The translations under genes and the position numbers were made by a program. Shown here piece after piece: positions 6,901-8,105 of a stretch of DNA of 8,105 bases. The notes beneath the pieces are model-generated. The model had not been told where the DNA came from, searched no databases, and worked only from the letters and a program-made list of their open reading frames with translations. The stretch comes from Alphaproteobacteria bacterium. Its GTDB lineage: Bacteria > Pseudomonadota > Alphaproteobacteria > Micropepsales > Micropepsaceae. The stretch covers positions 1-8,105 of the forward strand of contig JAGWSK010000478.1 of assembly GCA_028869355.1 (NCBI GenBank), in the 5' to 3' direction. Numbering within the stretch: position 1 is the first letter of the stretch; every line of letters starts with the position of its first letter.

Positions 6901-6921
6901 TTGCGATTCCCCCTGCACGAG

Positions 6922-6932
6922 ATTGTGACAAT
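6922..6932. promoter_or_regulatory. small palindrome near receptor start, possible operator
   Basis: ATTGT-G-ACAAT is a perfect five-base inverted repeat around one central base, 21 bases upstream of the receptor ATG, in an AT-rich patch of a GC-rich leader. Its position fits a repressor site or the promoter/leader of the receptor gene. The assignment rests only on symmetry and position. Confidence 0.25.
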
Positions 6933-6958
6933 TTTGCCCGGCGGCGCCAGTGCTATTT

Positions 6959-6970
6959 GCGCCGCGGCGC
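6959..6970. repeat. 12-base perfect palindrome in divergent spacer
   Basis: GCGCCGCGGCGC is fully self-complementary. It lies 59-70 bases upstream of the receptor ATG, in the spacer shared with the divergent small-protein gene. It could be an operator or a chance product of the high GC content; no partner site of the same sequence is seen. Confidence 0.3.
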
Positions 6971-7079
6971 TACCCCGCGGGTGGGATTCCGAATTAATTT
7001 CAGTCGATGCCGGGAAAGCTGGTCCGCATGCCACGTCCCATTGCGGGAATTGATGCGAATGAATTGGAAGACGGCGATT

Positions 7080-7102
7080 GCAGCCACCATGCCGGTGGTT
7101 GC
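7080..7102 (+). promoter_or_regulatory. hairpin covering the likely ribosome site of the small gene
   Basis: GCAGCCACC at 7080-7088 can pair with GGTGGTTGC at 7094-7102 through nine pairs including one G-U, with a five-base loop. The 3' arm contains the GGTGG that would act as ribosome binding site for GTG 7108. If the true start is TTG 7078, the hairpin is simply inside the gene. Confidence 0.3.
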
Positions 7103-7107
7103 AGCCG

Positions 7108-7293
7108 GTGGAAGCCGGCGCTGAGCGCACACTCCGTTACCGGAATATCGCCGAGGAAATCAGGGCACGAGTCGCCGACGGGGCAAGCGAGACCGTCCGC
7201 AAACTGATCCTGAAACTTGCCGACGATTACGACATGATGGCCGAAGAGATTGAGCGGCGAATCGAAAATCGGGCAAATGAGAGTTCCGAATAA
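7108..7293 (+). CDS. small helical protein of unknown function
   Basis: From GTG 7108 the product has 61 residues; TTG codons at 7099 and 7078 are alternative starts (71 residues from 7078), and an in-frame TGA at 7060 sets the limit. The core, RYRNIAEEIRARVADG then VRKLILKLADDYDMMAEEIERR, is a charged helical hairpin. It resembles a very common class of short alphaproteobacterial proteins with the pattern YR..A.E.R..A..... / R..L..LA.DY..LA...E, which have no assigned role. There is no signal peptide or membrane segment, so it is probably cytoplasmic. GGTGG at 7094-7098 lies nine bases before the GTG and is my reason for preferring it; GGAAG at 7066-7070 would serve the TTG at 7078. It is divergent from the receptor gene and convergent with the MlaC-like gene, so probably transcribed alone. 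Confidence 0.65.
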   Translation: MEAGAERTLRYRNIAEEIRARVADGASETVRKLILKLADDYDMMAEEIERRIENRANESSE

Positions 7294-7353
7294 GCCAAGT
7301 CGCGCCGTAGCGCTGCACTTTTCTATACCGGCTGACTCGGCGCAGCGGTGAGC

Positions 7354-8046
7354 TTATTCGTGCGATGCGGCGCGCGGGTCGAAAACGATCGCGCGCGCCA
7401 CCGATTGCAGATTTCCGGTCAGTGCTGCCACGCTGCCATTGTGGTGTTCGAGAAATTCTCCGAAGTCGGCCCGCTCCGCCAGCGCCAGCCAGATGCCGCC
7501 GAAACGCATGTCGCAGATTGCCAGCCGGCCATCGCTGCGCTTGCGCACCTCGAAACTCACGCGGGAATGTGGGCCGTTCGGGTCGGACGGATCGATGAAA
7601 TCCGCATTGACCGTCGCATCATCCGGCGCCCGCCTGACTGAGCCAGTAACCGTGAAGGCTTCACCGCGATAGCGGTTCAGCCACGCCGAATAGACGACGA
7701 CAGCGTGCTCCATATAGGTGCTTTCGAATTTTTTGAGCTCGACGGCGTTCGATTTGCCGGCGTAGAATCCGAGCGTGAACAACGCGATCCGCTGCATGTC
7801 AGTGGCCGACAATACGAAATCGCGGAATTTCATCCGCCGCTGCTCTTCGGTCAGGGTTTGATCGGTAAGGATCGCGTAGCCTACCTTCAACCGTTGTTCT
7901 ACGAAGGCTTCCGCGGGATCGCGCGCGGTCGTGGCGGCCGGGGTGGCGGCAGCCGCCCCGCTTATCAGCAGGAAGACCGCACTGATGAGCATTCGAACCG
8001 GCCGGCCGCTGGAGAAAATGGTCGCTTTGCGGTTCCCGGCCGGCAT
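7354..8046 (-). CDS. MlaC-like periplasmic phospholipid-binding protein
   Basis: The protein has 230 residues from ATG 8046. A basic N-terminus is followed by a hydrophobic signal (MLISAVFLLISGAAAA, residues 19-34). The MlaC/Ttg2D domain runs from about residue 43 to 222: AFVEQRLKVGYAIL, QRRMKFRDFV, TDMQRIALFTLGFY, a Tyr-rich helix (YMEHAVVVYSAWLNRYRG), a VTGSVRR strand, and the late block LAICDMRFGGIWLALAERADFGEFL, equivalent to the Y.I.D...EG.SL....R.EF segment of MlaC. Such proteins ferry phospholipids between outer-membrane MlaA and the inner-membrane Mla ABC transporter, keeping the outer leaflet free of phospholipid. An in-frame ATG at 7992 would shorten the signal but lacks a ribosome site. 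It starts 4 nt after the stop of an upstream gene, so both are one transcript. A paralogue begins at 254. The family is well supported; the exact pathway is not. Confidence 0.82.
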   Translation of the reverse strand: MPAGNRKATIFSSGRPVRMLISAVFLLISGAAAATPAATTARDPAEAFVEQRLKVGYAILTDQTLTEEQRRMKFRDFVLSATDMQRIALFTLGFYAGKSNAVELKKFESTYMEHAVVVYSAWLNRYRGEAFTVTGSVRRAPDDATVNADFIDPSDPNGPHSRVSFEVRKRSDGRLAICDMRFGGIWLALAERADFGEFLEHHNGSVAALTGNLQSVARAIVFDPRAASHE

Positions 8047-8050
8047 GACG

Positions 8051-8105
8051 TCAGTACCCCGGCGCGTAGTTGTACGGTGGCGGCGGGTAGTAATAACCCC
8101 GCGCA
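8051..8105 (-). CDS. C-terminal end of an upstream gene with a Tyr/Pro-rich tail (possibly MlaA)
   Basis: On the minus strand 17 codons enter from the right edge and end at TGA 8053-8051. They read RGYYYPPPPYNYAPGY after one Ala. The stop lies 4 nt before the MlaC-like ATG, so the two are almost certainly co-transcribed. In many Alphaproteobacteria the gene directly upstream of such an MlaC protein encodes the MlaA/VacJ lipoprotein, and low-complexity tails are common at its end. That identity is inference from context; the visible residues alone only show a disordered aromatic/proline tail. Confidence 0.55.
   Translation of the reverse strand, partial: ARGYYYPPPPYNYAPGY

Noticed and set aside
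7311..7347. CGCTGC/GCAGCG inverted repeat between the convergent small gene and MlaC-like gene, considered as a bidirectional terminator.
   Set aside because: The stem is only six bases with a 25-base loop and no adjacent T run on either strand.

Overview
The window is GC-rich, tightly coded bacterial DNA. It comes from a Gram-negative organism: it encodes a TonB-dependent outer-membrane receptor, two MlaC-type periplasmic lipid-shuttle proteins and three exported proteins with Sec signal peptides. A small helical protein of a type common in Alphaproteobacteria and a palindromic repeat that opens like alphaproteobacterial intergenic repeats make an alphaproteobacterium my best guess, but nothing here proves it. 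I see no tRNA, rRNA, CRISPR array, transposase or integrase.

Layout from left to right. (a) At 1-254 on the minus strand lies the N-terminal part of an MlaC-like gene cut by the window edge. (b) A gene-free stretch of about 830 bases follows. It holds an isolated GC hairpin (781-816) and, at 915-1058, a compact multi-hairpin palindromic repeat that ends just before the ribosome binding site of the next gene. (c) Three tandem plus-strand genes (1084-1974, 2004-2867, 2867-3772) encode paralogous exported proteins of an uncharacterised family. They are spaced as one operon: a 29-nt gap, then a 1-nt overlap. (d) Two minus-strand genes face them: a small HExxH metalloprotease resembling the aspzincin/M35 group (ending at 3893) and a complete TonB-dependent receptor (4816-6900). 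(e) A short divergent region separates the receptor from a small plus-strand helical protein gene (about 7108-7293). (f) On the right, on the minus strand, are a complete MlaC-like gene (7354-8046) and, 4 nt upstream of it, the last codons of another gene with a Tyr/Pro-rich tail.

Most products act at the cell envelope: lipid transport between membranes (MlaC-like), active uptake across the outer membrane (TonB receptor) and three exported proteins of unknown function. The two MlaC-like genes point the same way and flank the whole segment. No direct functional link between the exported triplet, the protease and the receptor can be shown from sequence. The least explained parts are the triplet and the structured repeat in its leader.
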